A stretch of DNA of 64,000 nt from Alphaproteobacteria bacterium (GCA_020632875.1 JACKET010000004.1:248001-312000); one strand, 5' to 3'; counted from the stretch's first letter, positions 42,605 to 52,858 are shown. Notes: generated by a model from the sequence alone, not told the origin. A program made the numbers and translations.

Positions 42605-44308
42605 TCAGAGATTGCGGCCCTGGTATCCCCAGCACACGCCCCAGCCGCGCGCCTCGACGCCGCACACGTGGTTGTTGCCCACATCGACGTTGTCGAACGT
42701 GTAGCGCTTGGGCGCCCCGGTGGCATTGAAGGTGCGGTCGCCCCAGCAGAGCGCACGACCCGCAGTCGTGACGCCACACGAGAGCTCGCCACCCGCGGAG
42801 ATGGAGCCGAAGGTGCCGGCGGGAATCCCCGAGACCTGGCCCTCGTTGTCGAGACCCCAGCACGTGATGCCGCCCGAGGTGTCGAGGGCGCACGAGTGGT
42901 GGCGACCGGCGGCCACCGCGGCCCAGGACCCGGTGGTGGGGGCGTCGGAGACCTGGTCGCGCGCGTCGCGACCCCAGCACACGACGTTCTGCAGGTCGTC
43001 GACGGCGCAGGCGTGGTCCATCCCCACGGCGAGGTCGGAGAACGTGCCGGCGGGGGCGTCGGTCTGCCCGTAGTTGTTGCGACCCCAGCAGTCGATGGCG
43101 CCACCCGTGGTCAGCCCGCAGGTGAAGTACTCACCCGCGCCGACCTTCTGGAACGCGCCGCCTGGAGGCGTGGACTGACCGTGGTTGTCGCGCCCCCAGC
43201 ACGCCACGGTGGAGTCGGTGCTCGAGATCGCGCACGCGTGGTAGTGCCCGGAGTCGCCCGTGGAGAAGGCCCCGGCCGGCGGCGACGCCGCGCCGTAGTC
43301 GTCGCGACCCCAGCATTCCAGAGCGCCCGTGCCCGACTCGATGCCGCAAGCGAACAGCTTGCCCGACCAGATCTCGTCGAAGATCAGCTCGGGAAGCGTG
43401 GCCTGGCCCTGTTTGTCGTCGCCCCAGCACACGACATCGCCCGAGGTCGTGCGACCGCAACCGTGCGCGTTGCCCACCGTGATCTCGCTGTACGACCCCG
43501 CCGGCACGTCGAGCTGCCCGTCGCCGCTCTGGCCCCAGCAGCTCACGGCGCCGCCAGTCGTGCGCGCACACGCGAAGCCACCACCGACCTCGATCTCGGA
43601 GAATGCGCCCGCCGGCACGGTCGAGACGACGCCGAACGTGTCGTCACCCCAGCAGACGACGCCGCCCCCCGTGGAGAGGATGCCGCAGGTGTTGAAGCTG
43701 CCGGTGTCGATGGACGAGAACGGACCTGCCGTGAGCGCCGGAGCCTGACCGAAGTCGTCGTCGCCCCAGCACCGCGCGTCGCCCGAGGAATCGAGGCCGC
43801 ACGTGTGGGCGGGCCCGGCCGTGCCCTGCGTGAAGGTGACCCCACCCGGGACCGTGGACTGCCCGAACATGTTGTCGCCCCAGCACGTCATCGCGCCGAT
43901 GGCGTTGATGGCGCAGCTGTGACGCGACCCCGATGCGATCGACTCGAAATCACCGTTGGGCATATTGGTGATCTGGCCGAACTCGTCGTCGCCCCAGCAA
44001 TAGACCCGATTGCCGACCTTCAGCCCGCAGGTGTGCCGGGTGCCCGACGCGATGTCACGTAGCGTGACCCCGAAGTTGGGCCGGCTCTGGTTCTGGTTGT
44101 TGAGCCCCCAACAGGTCGCATAATTGTCGGCACGCCGAGCACAGGTGTGGCTGCCGCCCGCGGAGAGCCCCCGCAACGTGGTGCCCTGAGCGGGCCGCAG
44201 GAACGAATCGGCATCCGCCACACCGACTTCGCTCGTTGGGGAATCACAACCGGAGGCGAAGGCGACGATCGCGAGCCCCGCGGCAAGGAAGGAAGAGGTG
44301 GTACGCAT
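42605..44308 (-). CDS. RCC1-repeat beta-propeller lipoprotein
   Basis: A 567-residue lipoprotein (lipobox ASGC, Cys ~21). About a dozen repeats of the form H/A-x-C-A ... CWGxDxxGQ, typical of RCC1-like propellers with cysteine pairs (HTCAR, CWGLNNQNQ). Bacterial members are exported, often surface-associated, and of unknown ligand. ATG at 44308 follows GGGG and gives the lipobox; longer upstream starts are less likely. It faces the glycosyltransferase gene divergently across 134 bases. Confidence 0.85.
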   Translation of the reverse strand: MRTTSSFLAAGLAIVAFASGCDSPTSEVGVADADSFLRPAQGTTLRGLSAGGSHTCARRADNYATCWGLNNQNQSRPNFGVTLRDIASGTRHTCGLKVGNRVYCWGDDEFGQITNMPNGDFESIASGSRHSCAINAIGAMTCWGDNMFGQSTVPGGVTFTQGTAGPAHTCGLDSSGDARCWGDDDFGQAPALTAGPFSSIDTGSFNTCGILSTGGGVVCWGDDTFGVVSTVPAGAFSEIEVGGGFACARTTGGAVSCWGQSGDGQLDVPAGSYSEITVGNAHGCGRTTSGDVVCWGDDKQGQATLPELIFDEIWSGKLFACGIESGTGALECWGRDDYGAASPPAGAFSTGDSGHYHACAISSTDSTVACWGRDNHGQSTPPGGAFQKVGAGEYFTCGLTTGGAIDCWGRNNYGQTDAPAGTFSDLAVGMDHACAVDDLQNVVCWGRDARDQVSDAPTTGSWAAVAAGRHHSCALDTSGGITCWGLDNEGQVSGIPAGTFGSISAGGELSCGVTTAGRALCWGDRTFNATGAPKRYTFDNVDVGNNHVCGVEARGWGVCWGYQGRNL

Positions 44309-44362
44309 CGATGAACCCCGCATTCGCGTTTCGCATCTGACCCTAACAGGCGTACGGGCGAC

Positions 44363-44388
44363 CTGCGGCACTGGTTCACTGGCCGCAG
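44363..44388. promoter_or_regulatory. Inverted repeat in the divergent promoter region
   Basis: CTGCGGC (44363-44369) and GCCGCAG (44382-44388) form a perfect 7-bp dyad in the 134-bp gap between the RCC1 lipoprotein and the glycosyltransferase. TTCACTGG also occurs twice nearby. Possible operator; there is no direct evidence. Confidence 0.4.
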
Positions 44389-44442
44389 CCTTTCACTGGA
44401 CGCGTCCGCCGGTACGGATACGGTCAGCGCCTCGAGGGACCC

Positions 44443-45621
44443 ATGCACGACGCGCCGCGCCTCGTCTACGTGACGACCCTGCCCGTGACTCCCTACCTCC
44501 TGCTGCGGGGTCAGCTCCGGTGGATGCGCGAGGCCGGGTTCCACGTGAGCGTGGTGAGCTCGCCCGGTCCCGAGCTGGATGCCGTGGCGGAGCGCGAAGG
44601 GGTGGAGGTGTACGGGCTTCCGATCCCCCGCGACCCCGAGCCGCGGGGCGACGCCATCGCGCTCGCACGGCTCGTCCGGCTGTTCCGACGGCTGAGGCCC
44701 GACATCGTGAATGCGAGCACGCCGAAAGCGGGCTTGCTGGGCATGCTCGCCGCGCGGATCGCGCGCGTCCCCGTGCGGGTCTACCTGCTACGTGGGCTTC
44801 GTCTCGAGACCGCCAGCGGCGGGCTCCTCCGGGTCCTCGATGCTTCGGAGCGCCTGGCCTCGGCGTGTGCCCACGAGGTGGTGGCCGTGAGCGACAGCCT
44901 TCGCCGGGCCTATGTCGAAGGTGGATACGTGCCCGCCGAGAAATGCCGCGTGCTGGGGGCCGGGTCGTCGAACGGCGTCGACCCCCGCCGGTTCACGGTC
45001 ACGGACGAGGTCACGTCGATGGCGCGGCAGATGCGGCGCGACCTCGGCATCTCGGACTCCACGGGTGTGGTGGGTTTCGCGGGACGGATGGTCGAGGACA
45101 AGGGCATCGTCCCGCTCCTCGACGCCTACGACCGCCTCCGTGCCGATCTCGACGTGGGGCTCGTGCTGGTCGGGGACGACCTGGCGGGCGATTCCGTCGA
45201 CCCTGCGATCCGGGCTCGGATCGAGCGCACACCCGGTGCCCACGTGCTGCCGCGCATGAACGAGCTCGCTCCGTTCTACGCCATGGTCGACGTGCTCGCC
45301 TTCCCGTCGCTGCGGGAGGGCTTCCCGAACGTACCTGCCGAGTGCGCCCTGTGCGCAACGCCGGTGGTGGGCTTCGACAGCACGGGGGTGGTCGACGCGA
45401 TCCTCGACGGCGTCACCGGCAGGATCGTGCCTCACGACGCGGGTGCGCTGGCCGAGGGGCTACGGGAGTACCTCGTCGACCCCGAGCGGGCGCGCGCACA
45501 CGGGCGCGCCGGACGGGAGCGCATCCTCCGGGATTTCACTCCCGAGCGGGTGTGGCACGCGTGGGCCCTCGAGTACACGCGCCTGCTCGCCGCACGTGGA
45601 CGCCCGCTGCCGCACGGGTAG
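44443..45621 (+). CDS. Glycosyltransferase family 4
   Basis: A 392-residue GT-B enzyme. N-terminal part up to ~185; C-terminal GT4 domain with GRMVEDKGI and the nucleotide-sugar segment PSLREGFPNVPAECALCATPVV (E-x7-E). It transfers a sugar from an NDP-donor to a growing lipid-linked glycan. First gene of a plus-strand run with two sugar-nucleotide enzymes. Confidence 0.88.
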   Translation: MHDAPRLVYVTTLPVTPYLLLRGQLRWMREAGFHVSVVSSPGPELDAVAEREGVEVYGLPIPRDPEPRGDAIALARLVRLFRRLRPDIVNASTPKAGLLGMLAARIARVPVRVYLLRGLRLETASGGLLRVLDASERLASACAHEVVAVSDSLRRAYVEGGYVPAEKCRVLGAGSSNGVDPRRFTVTDEVTSMARQMRRDLGISDSTGVVGFAGRMVEDKGIVPLLDAYDRLRADLDVGLVLVGDDLAGDSVDPAIRARIERTPGAHVLPRMNELAPFYAMVDVLAFPSLREGFPNVPAECALCATPVVGFDSTGVVDAILDGVTGRIVPHDAGALAEGLREYLVDPERARAHGRAGRERILRDFTPERVWHAWALEYTRLLAARGRPLPHG

Positions 45622-45669
45622 AGCGCGACGAGCGCTCCGGTTACGGGGCGCGTCCATTCGAGGTTTGGC

Positions 45670-46944
45670 ATGAGTGAACGGATCGCGGTCATTGGCCTGG
45701 GCTACGTCGGCTTGCCCGTCGCGCTGGGGTTCGCGCGGCACTTCCCAACGGTGGGCTTCGACATCGACCGGGGCCGGGTCGCCGAGCTGAAGCGCGGTCA
45801 CGATCGCACGCTCGAGGTCGAGCCCGAGGTCCTCCACGCCACGAAGCTCGAGGTGAGTGCCGACCCGGCCGACCTGAAGGACTGCACGTTCTTCGTCGTC
45901 ACGGTGCCCACTCCGATCGACGACGCGAAACAGCCCGATCTACGGCCTCTCGCCTCGGCGAGCCGCACGGTGGGCGCGGCCCTGAAGCCCGGCGACGTCG
46001 TGGTGTACGAGTCCACGGTCTACCCCGGCGTCACCGAGGAGTTCTGTGCCCCCATCCTCGCAGAGGTCAGCGGGCTCGACCGGTCCGCGTTCCGCGTCGG
46101 GTACTCGCCCGAGCGCATCAACCCCGGCGACAAGCAGCACACCCTCGAGCGGATCGTGAAGGTCGTGTCGGGTGAAGACGACGCCACGCTCGAGCGTGTG
46201 GCGGCCGCCTACGGCCGGATCATCGACGCCGGCATCCACCGCGCGTCGTCCGTGAAAGTGGCAGAAGCCGCCAAGGTCATCGAGAACACCCAGCGGGATC
46301 TCAACATCGCGCTCATGAACGAGCTGGCAGTCATCTTCGCGAAGCTCGGCATCCGCACGCTCGACGTGCTCGAAGCCGCGGGAACGAAGTGGAACTTCCT
46401 CCCCTTCCGGCCCGGCCTCGTCGGTGGGCACTGCATCGGGGTCGACCCCTACTACCTGACGGCGAAGGCCACGATGGTCGGCCACCACCCCGAGGTCATC
46501 CTGGCCGGCCGCAAGACCAACGATGCCATGGGCGAGCACGTGGCTCAGCGGATCGTGAAGAGCCTCGCGCGCGAAGGCCACCCCATCCGCGAGGCCCGGG
46601 TCGGCGTCCTCGGTCTGACCTTCAAGGAGAACGTCCCCGATCTCCGGAACAGCCGGGTGCCCGACATCCTCGAGACGCTCCGCGAGTACGGCATCGAGCC
46701 CGTCGTGCACGACCCGTTCGCCAGTCCCGACGAAGCGATGCACGAGTTCGGGATCGAGCTCGCCGACCTCGACGCGATGCAGGGGATGCACGCGCTCGTG
46801 CTCGCGGTGAACCACCGCCAGTACGCCGAGCTCGGTGCATCTGCCTGGGCGGCACGGCTCGTCGAGCGCGGCGTGTTCTTCGACGTGAAGTCGGTGTTCA
46901 CGGCAGACCAGCTCGGCCCGGCCGTCGCCTACGGGAGCCTGTGA
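45670..46944 (+). CDS. UDP-N-acetylhexosamine 6-dehydrogenase
   Basis: A 424-residue nucleotide-sugar dehydrogenase: NAD motif GLGYVGLP at 9-16, catalytic Cys255 in GGHCIGVDPYY, and NTQRDLNIALMNE, typical of the WbpO/TviB group. It makes UDP-N-acetyl-hexosaminuronic acid. Substrate choice between UDP-GalNAc and UDP-GlcNAc cannot be settled by eye. Its stop overlaps the ATG of the following epimerase by one base. Confidence 0.87.
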   Translation: MSERIAVIGLGYVGLPVALGFARHFPTVGFDIDRGRVAELKRGHDRTLEVEPEVLHATKLEVSADPADLKDCTFFVVTVPTPIDDAKQPDLRPLASASRTVGAALKPGDVVVYESTVYPGVTEEFCAPILAEVSGLDRSAFRVGYSPERINPGDKQHTLERIVKVVSGEDDATLERVAAAYGRIIDAGIHRASSVKVAEAAKVIENTQRDLNIALMNELAVIFAKLGIRTLDVLEAAGTKWNFLPFRPGLVGGHCIGVDPYYLTAKATMVGHHPEVILAGRKTNDAMGEHVAQRIVKSLAREGHPIREARVGVLGLTFKENVPDLRNSRVPDILETLREYGIEPVVHDPFASPDEAMHEFGIELADLDAMQGMHALVLAVNHRQYAELGASAWAARLVERGVFFDVKSVFTADQLGPAVAYGSL

Positions 46945-47951
46945 TGCGCATCCTCGTGACCGGCGCAGCCGGCTTCGTCGGTTTCCACACGAGCCGACGG
47001 TTGTTGGGGCTGGGCCACGAGGTCGTCGGCATCGACAACCTCAACGACTACTACGACCCGCGCATCAAGGAGGACCGGCTCGCCATCCTCGGCGAGAGCG
47101 ACCGGTTCGTCTTCCAGCGGCTCGACCTCGCCGACCGCGCGGGCATGGAAGCCCTGTTCGCCTCGAACCGCTTCGACGCAGCCGTCAACCTCGCCGCCCA
47201 GGCCGGCGTGCGGAACTCGCTGACGCACCCCCACCAGTACACAGAGTCGAACGTCACGGGCTTCCTCAACGTCCTCGAGGGCTGCCGTCACTCCGGCGTC
47301 GACCACCTCGTCTTCGCCTCGACCAGCTCCGTGTACGGCAAAGAGGGGCACATGCCCTTCCACGAGGGTCAGGGCGTCAACCACCCCATCACCCTCTACG
47401 CCGCGACGAAGAAGGCGAACGAGATGATGGCGCACGCGTACAGCCACCTGTTCGGCTTCCGCACCACGGGCCTGCGGTTCTTCACGGTGTACGGCCCATG
47501 GGGGCGCCCCGACATGGCCCTGTTCCTCTTCACGAAGGCCATCCTCGCGGGCGAGCCGATCAAGGTGTTCAACCACGGCGAGATGTGGCGCGACTTCACG
47601 TACGTCGACGACATCGTGTCGGGCATCGTGGGGGTGCTCGAGAACCCCGCCGAGCCGAATCCAGCATGGGATGCCGACGCCCCCGACCCCGGAACCAGCG
47701 ACGTGCCCTACCGCGTGCTGAACATCGGGAACGGCGATCAGGTCAAGCTGACCGAGTTCATCGACGCGATCGAGGGCGAGCTCGGCATCCCCGCGAAGCG
47801 GGAGCTACTGCCGATGCAACCTGGCGACGTGAGCGCGACGTACGCGTCCACCGAGCGACTCGGGGCGATCTGCGGATATCGTTCCTCCACGCCGGTCCGC
47901 GAAGGGATCCGCGAGTTCGTGCGGTGGTATCGGGAGTACTACCGCGTCTGA
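46944..47951 (+). CDS. UDP-uronic acid 4-epimerase (SDR family)
   Basis: A 335-residue extended SDR enzyme: GAAGFVGFH NAD motif and YAATKK (Y-x3-K) catalytic residues. The N-terminal segment DNLNDYYDPRIKEDRL is typical of UDP-glucuronate 4-epimerases and the related TviC/WbpP enzymes that act with the preceding dehydrogenase. An in-frame GTG lies one codon upstream. Confidence 0.85.
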   Translation: MRILVTGAAGFVGFHTSRRLLGLGHEVVGIDNLNDYYDPRIKEDRLAILGESDRFVFQRLDLADRAGMEALFASNRFDAAVNLAAQAGVRNSLTHPHQYTESNVTGFLNVLEGCRHSGVDHLVFASTSSVYGKEGHMPFHEGQGVNHPITLYAATKKANEMMAHAYSHLFGFRTTGLRFFTVYGPWGRPDMALFLFTKAILAGEPIKVFNHGEMWRDFTYVDDIVSGIVGVLENPAEPNPAWDADAPDPGTSDVPYRVLNIGNGDQVKLTEFIDAIEGELGIPAKRELLPMQPGDVSATYASTERLGAICGYRSSTPVREGIREFVRWYREYYRV

Positions 47952-48011
47952 GCCGCGACCGTCCGCCTTGGCAGACGGTCGAACCCGGTTAATCCGTTGC
48001 GGGAGCCAACC

Positions 48012-49904
48012 TTGGATCAACGAATCCCAGACGCCGTGCTGCGCTACCGACGGCCTCTCGTCGTCCTCCTGCACGTCGCCATCTGGACGGCGGCGTACGC
48101 GGGCGCGTTCCTCGTGCGCTTCGACGGCACGATCCCTCCCGCGTACCTCGACTGGGTCTACGCGGCATGGGTGCTCCCCCTGCTCGGAATCCGCATGCTG
48201 GCCTACGGGCACTTCGGGCTGTTCCACGGCATGTGGCGTTACACGGGCCAGCGCGATCTCATCGATCTCGCTCGGGCGACCGGCCTCTCCACGGCCGCAT
48301 ACGCACTGCTCGTGCTGTTCCTCGGCCTCAGGAGCTTCCCGCGCTCCGTCCTGGTCGTCGAGTTCATGCTCACCATCGCCATGGTGGGCGGCATCCGCTT
48401 CGCGAGCCGCACGCTCTTCGAGGCCTCGGCACGGGTCGGAAAGAAGGTCGCGCGCCGCGTGCTCATCGTAGGTGCGGGCGACGCGGGTGAGACCATGCTC
48501 CGCGAGATCCTCCGCAGCATGGCCGGTGAAGTGCAGCCCGTCGGCTTCCTCGACGACAACCCGCTCAAGCGCGGAATGAAGATCCACGGCGTGCCCGTGC
48601 TCGGTCCCATCGAGGGCGGCGCATCGATCATCGCCGACCATGACGTGTCCGAGGTGGTCATCGCCACCCCCTCCGCCACCGGGCGCGACATGCGCCGGAT
48701 CCTCGAGGCCGTCTCGGTCCATGGCGTCGCGGTCCGTACCGTTCCGGGCCTGGATCACCTGATCGACGGCCGCGTCACGGTCAACCAGCTGCGTCACGTC
48801 GAGATCTCCGACCTCCTGGGCCGCGACCCGGTCGAGCTCGACATCGACCGCATCAGCGACATGGTGCGGAACGAGGTCGTCCTGGTGACGGGGGCCGGTG
48901 GCTCGATCGGTTCCGAGCTCTGCCGCCAGGTGGCTCGGTTCCGGCCCCGTACGCTCGTCCTCGTCGAGCAGGCCGAGAACTCTCTCTACGAGATCCACCG
49001 CGAGCTCGGGCGACGCCACGAGAGCGTCGAGATCGTCCCGCGCATCGCCGACATCTGCGACGCCACGCGCCTCGATCGCGTGTTCGCCGAGTTCAAGCCC
49101 GGTCTCGTGATCCACGCCGCGGCGCACAAGCACGTGCCGATGATGGAGTGGAATCCGACCGAGGCCGTGAAGAACAACATCAACGGTACGCGAACCGTGG
49201 CCGATCTGGCGCATGCCCACGAGGCCCGCCGCTTCGTCATGGTGAGCACCGACAAGGCCGTGAATCCCACGTCCGTGATGGGCTGTACGAAGCGCGTGGC
49301 CGAGCTCTATGTCCAGGCACAGGCCCAGCGCTCCGCGACCCGCTTCGTCACCGTGCGATTCGGCAACGTGCTCGGGTCGAACGGCTCCGTGATCCCGCTG
49401 TTCCGCGAGCAGATCGCCAAGGGCGGGCCGGTGACCGTCACCCACCCCGACATGCAGCGGTACTTCATGACGATCCCCGAGGCGTCCCAGCTCGTCCTGC
49501 AGGCCGCGACGATGGGGAACTCGGGCGAAGTCTTCATCCTCGACATGGGCGAGCCCGTGAAGATCGTCACGCTGGCCGAAGACCTGATCCGGTTGTCCGG
49601 GCTCCAGCCACACCGCGACATCGAGATCCAGTTCGTGGGCGCCCGCCCGGGCGAGAAGCTGTTCGAAGAGCTGTCGGTCAGCGCCGAGAACGCCGACCGC
49701 ACCACGCACGCCAAGATCTACATCGGGCGCGGTGAGCCGCGTCAGTACGAAGAGATCCGTGGCCGCATCGACCGCCTGCTGCATGGCATCGACAACCGCG
49801 ACGCCGCCGAGGTCCGCGCTGCCCTCCGCGCTGTCGTGCCCGAGTACCGAAGCCCCGAAGACGGCCTCGAGCCCGAGACCAACAAGGTCATCCCGCTTCG
49901 GTGA
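48012..49904 (+). CDS. Membrane-bound nucleotide-sugar epimerase/dehydratase (FlaA1/WbpM-like)
   Basis: A 630-residue protein. Four membrane helices (about 15-130) lead to a first Rossmann domain (VGAGDAGE) and the SDR domain with GAGGSIGSE, the MGCTK catalytic segment and STDKAVNP. It resembles UDP-GlcNAc 4,6-dehydratase or C5/C6-modifying enzymes. A TTG start at 48012 is chosen because GGGAG lies 6 bases upstream; TTG 47997 is an alternative. It ends overlapping the convergent galE by 17 bases. Confidence 0.85.
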   Translation: MDQRIPDAVLRYRRPLVVLLHVAIWTAAYAGAFLVRFDGTIPPAYLDWVYAAWVLPLLGIRMLAYGHFGLFHGMWRYTGQRDLIDLARATGLSTAAYALLVLFLGLRSFPRSVLVVEFMLTIAMVGGIRFASRTLFEASARVGKKVARRVLIVGAGDAGETMLREILRSMAGEVQPVGFLDDNPLKRGMKIHGVPVLGPIEGGASIIADHDVSEVVIATPSATGRDMRRILEAVSVHGVAVRTVPGLDHLIDGRVTVNQLRHVEISDLLGRDPVELDIDRISDMVRNEVVLVTGAGGSIGSELCRQVARFRPRTLVLVEQAENSLYEIHRELGRRHESVEIVPRIADICDATRLDRVFAEFKPGLVIHAAAHKHVPMMEWNPTEAVKNNINGTRTVADLAHAHEARRFVMVSTDKAVNPTSVMGCTKRVAELYVQAQAQRSATRFVTVRFGNVLGSNGSVIPLFREQIAKGGPVTVTHPDMQRYFMTIPEASQLVLQAATMGNSGEVFILDMGEPVKIVTLAEDLIRLSGLQPHRDIEIQFVGARPGEKLFEELSVSAENADRTTHAKIYIGRGEPRQYEEIRGRIDRLLHGIDNRDAAEVRAALRAVVPEYRSPEDGLEPETNKVIPLR

Positions 49905-50874
49905 CGTAGCCACGCGGATGCTCGCGCATCCACGCCCAGTGGTCGGCGAGGATCTGGTCGAGGCCCGAATGACGGCTCGCCCAGGCGAGCTCGCTGCGAA
50001 TCCGCGTGGGGTCGGTCACGAGCGCCGGGGGATCACCTTCGCGACGCGGGCCCACGCCGACCTCGAAGTCGACGCCCGACACGCGGCGCGCGGCATCGAC
50101 GACCTCGCGAACCGACCAGCCGCGCCCGCTACCGACGTTGTAGACGCGGCGCTCTCCGTCGGCGAGGCGACCCAGGACCGTGACGTGGGCGTCGACGAGA
50201 TCGCGCACGTGCACGTAGTCGCGGATGCAGGTGCCATCGGGCGTGTCGTAGTCGGTGCCGAAGATCGAAACGGAGGCTCGCTGCCCCAGCGCCGCCTGCA
50301 GGAGGATCGGCACCAGGTGGGTCTCGGGGTGGTGGGCCTCACCGAGGCCCCACGCGCAGCCCGCCACATTGAAGTAGCGCAGGATGGCGAACGCGAAACC
50401 CGCTTCGGCGTCGGCGTGATCGCGGATCAGGCTCTCGACCGCGAGCTTGGTCCAGCCGTAGGGATTGATCGGCTGCTGCGGCGTGGTCTCGACGATCGGA
50501 ATCGTCGCAGCGAGCCCGTACGTCGCAGCCGTCGACGAGAAGACGAGGCGCAGAACACCGGCCCGCCGCATCCCCTCGAGCAACGCGATCGACCCTCCGA
50601 CGTTGTTGCGCCAGTACTTCAGGGGTTCACGACAGGATTCGGAGACGATCGAGAACGCCGCGAAGTGCATCACCGCGCCGCAGCCCTCGAGGGCTGCATC
50701 GACCGCCGCCGGGTCGTGGAGCGAGCCCTCGACGAATCGCGCGCGCGGATCGACCGCCTCGCGGTGGCCGGTCGACAGATCGTCGAGGACCGTGACGGCA
50801 TGCCCGGCATCGAGCGCCGCACGAACAGCGTGCGAGCCGATGTAGCCGGCCCCACCGGTGACGAGGACCCTCAC
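49888..50874 (-). CDS. galE: UDP-glucose 4-epimerase
   Basis: A 328-residue SDR enzyme: GGAGYIGSH NAD motif, YGWTK catalytic Tyr-Lys, SSTAATYG, and the substrate-binding segments CAWGLGEAH and DTPDGTCIRDYVHV typical of GalE. It interconverts UDP-Glc and UDP-Gal (or the N-acetyl forms). GTG start. It is the first enzyme of the minus-strand block and lies 10 bases from the Wza-like gene end. Confidence 0.9.
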   Translation of the reverse strand: MRVLVTGGAGYIGSHAVRAALDAGHAVTVLDDLSTGHREAVDPRARFVEGSLHDPAAVDAALEGCGAVMHFAAFSIVSESCREPLKYWRNNVGGSIALLEGMRRAGVLRLVFSSTAATYGLAATIPIVETTPQQPINPYGWTKLAVESLIRDHADAEAGFAFAILRYFNVAGCAWGLGEAHHPETHLVPILLQAALGQRASVSIFGTDYDTPDGTCIRDYVHVRDLVDAHVTVLGRLADGERRVYNVGSGRGWSVREVVDAARRVSGVDFEVGVGPRREGDPPALVTDPTRIRSELAWASRHSGLDQILADHWAWMREHPRGYVTEAG

Positions 50875-50884
50875 GCTCGATCCG

Positions 50885-51652
50885 TCAGAGCGCGCTGACC
50901 GGGATGACCACGCGGTCGCCGGGCTGGAGCTGCATGTCGGCTTCCTTGCCCTTGAGGATGCGCTTCAGGTTCACGTGGATTCGCTCTTCGCCGCGCACCA
51001 CGTAGGCGCCGGAGAGCCGACCGAAGTCGGTGTGGCCGCCGGCCTGCAGGAGCGCCTGGGAGGCCGTGATGCCCTGGCTGAACGCGATGGCCCCGGGGTT
51101 CGCGACCTCGCCCGCCATGTAGATCGCCATCCCGAGCTCGACGTCGACCACGTCGCCGCCGTGGACCAGGAAGTCGCCCTCGGGCCCTTCGATGTTCGCG
51201 AGCATGAGGCGCGTGGTGTGACCATCGCGATTGACGAGGATCGCGCCGCTGGCCTTGCCCTGCACCGCGCCCCCGGCCTCGGTGACGAGCGCACGGATGG
51301 TCGTGGGACCCGAGAGCGTGATGACCCCGGGCTTCGCGACCGCACCGAGCAGATCGACACGCTGGCTGCCGTGCTCTTTGATGCGGATGCTGACCTGGGG
51401 ATCGACGAGGTATCCCTTCATCAGCGCGTCGCGCAGCGTTCGCTCGGCGGCGACCGCCGTGAGGCCCTTCAGGTCGACGAGGCCGACGTACGGGAAGCTG
51501 ATGGTGCCGTCACTGCCGACCACGAACGTGTCGCGACCGAAATCGTGACCGTGGACGATGACGTGCACCTCGTCGCCCGGGCCGAGCTGGTATTCGGCGG
51601 GAGCTTCTGCGAAGCCGAGGGAGACGAAGAGGAGGAGGAGCAGTCCGAACAT
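50885..51652 (-). CDS. Polysaccharide export lipoprotein-like protein (Wza family, short)
   Basis: A 255-residue secreted protein: signal peptide (1-17), the poly-export domain (YQLGPGDEVHVIV, VGSDGTISFPYVG) and two SLBB-type beta-grasp segments (VDLLGAVAKPG, IYMAGEVANPG). Wza forms the outer-membrane channel for capsular polysaccharide. This copy is shorter than E. coli Wza (~370) and has no lipobox, but many short members exist. The first ATG that gives a signal sequence is used. It would partner with the Wzc-like protein at 59656. Confidence 0.87.
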   Translation of the reverse strand: MFGLLLLLFVSLGFAEAPAEYQLGPGDEVHVIVHGHDFGRDTFVVGSDGTISFPYVGLVDLKGLTAVAAERTLRDALMKGYLVDPQVSIRIKEHGSQRVDLLGAVAKPGVITLSGPTTIRALVTEAGGAVQGKASGAILVNRDGHTTRLMLANIEGPEGDFLVHGGDVVDVELGMAIYMAGEVANPGAIAFSQGITASQALLQAGGHTDFGRLSGAYVVRGEERIHVNLKRILKGKEADMQLQPGDRVVIPVSAL

Positions 51653-51733
51653 GAGATTCTCACATCGGAGGCTCGGATAACCGATCTGCTCCGGGTGCTC
51701 CAGTGACACCTTCGGCTGGCGCTGTCTTCCTGC

Positions 51734-52858
51734 TCACGTGACGGCTCGGGGAAGCCCCTCGATGACCCGTCGAGCACGGCTCGACCACGTGTGTTTCTTC
51801 TCGAACGCCTCGAATGCCCGCTCCCCGAGCGTTCGACGCAGCGCGGGGTCATCGACGATGGACCGAACGGCCCTCGCCCAGGCGGCGGGATCCGCGGGTT
51901 CGACCAGCAGCCCGTTCTGCCCGGACGTGATCACTTCGTGGAGCACGGGCAGGTCGGAGCTGATCAGCGGCACGCCGCGGGACATGTACTCGAACAGCTT
52001 GAGCGGCGACATCACGGCCGAGGTCTCGGTGCCGCCGGACGCGTACACCTCGCGTTGGTACGGTGCCAGCAGGATCTCGAAGTGTTCGTAGAACGCCGCG
52101 AGTCGCGCGTGAGGAACGAAGCCGTGAAACCACACGTTCGTGAGGCCGCGCGCCACCTCCTGCCACCGCCTCACATCCTCGTCGCGGCCACCGACGAAGT
52201 GGAGATCGACATCAGGGAGGAGCTTCGCCATCGCGATCAGCACGTCGACACCGCGTCCGTCGTAGAGGTGCCCCGCGTACCCGAGCTGCAACGCACCCGG
52301 TCGCCCGGGCCATGGCTGGTGGGGAGCGACGCGGACCGGCGGCTCGGCCGCGCCGGGCGCGAGGACGATCTCGTGCCGCACGAGCTTCGGGAACGAGGCC
52401 ACGAAGCGGTCGCGCATCGCGCCGGACACCACGACGAGCCGCTCGAACGCGGATCGGTCGAGCAACCAGTCGAACAAGGCGCTCTCGACGCCATCGTGAA
52501 TCTCGCGATGGACCTCGAGGACCATCGGAATGCGGAGGAACGATGTCGCGACGAGCGCCTGCAGGTCACGGGCGAACAGCAGGTCGGGGGCCAGTCGACG
52601 CACCTGCGCTCCGAGCCGGAGCATCCGGGAGGGCGTGCGGAGGCCCGAGGGGCCCATCGGGTCGAGTGGCACCACACGGAACGGCTGCTCGACGCCGTAG
52701 AACGCACGAGGGTCGGCGTCGGGTGCTTCGATGCTGGCCCTGCAGAAGAGGGTGACGTCGTGGCCGTTCTCTGCGAAGGCCCCACACATCTTCATCGTCT
52801 GCACGGTGTTCGCAGCACGGGATGGGATCTTGGAGGCTGCGAGGTACGCGATGCGCAT
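51734..52858 (-). CDS. Glycosyltransferase family 4
   Basis: A 374-residue GT-B enzyme. N-terminal domain with AASKIPSRAANTVQTMKMC; C-terminal with LGYAGHLYDGRGVDVL and PLKLFEYMSRGVPLISSD. It overlaps the stop of the upstream glycosyltransferase (ATGA). Its order in the glycan is unknown. Its stop lies 81 bases from the Wza-like start. Confidence 0.87.
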   Translation of the reverse strand: MRIAYLAASKIPSRAANTVQTMKMCGAFAENGHDVTLFCRASIEAPDADPRAFYGVEQPFRVVPLDPMGPSGLRTPSRMLRLGAQVRRLAPDLLFARDLQALVATSFLRIPMVLEVHREIHDGVESALFDWLLDRSAFERLVVVSGAMRDRFVASFPKLVRHEIVLAPGAAEPPVRVAPHQPWPGRPGALQLGYAGHLYDGRGVDVLIAMAKLLPDVDLHFVGGRDEDVRRWQEVARGLTNVWFHGFVPHARLAAFYEHFEILLAPYQREVYASGGTETSAVMSPLKLFEYMSRGVPLISSDLPVLHEVITSGQNGLLVEPADPAAWARAVRSIVDDPALRRTLGERAFEAFEKKHTWSSRARRVIEGLPRAVT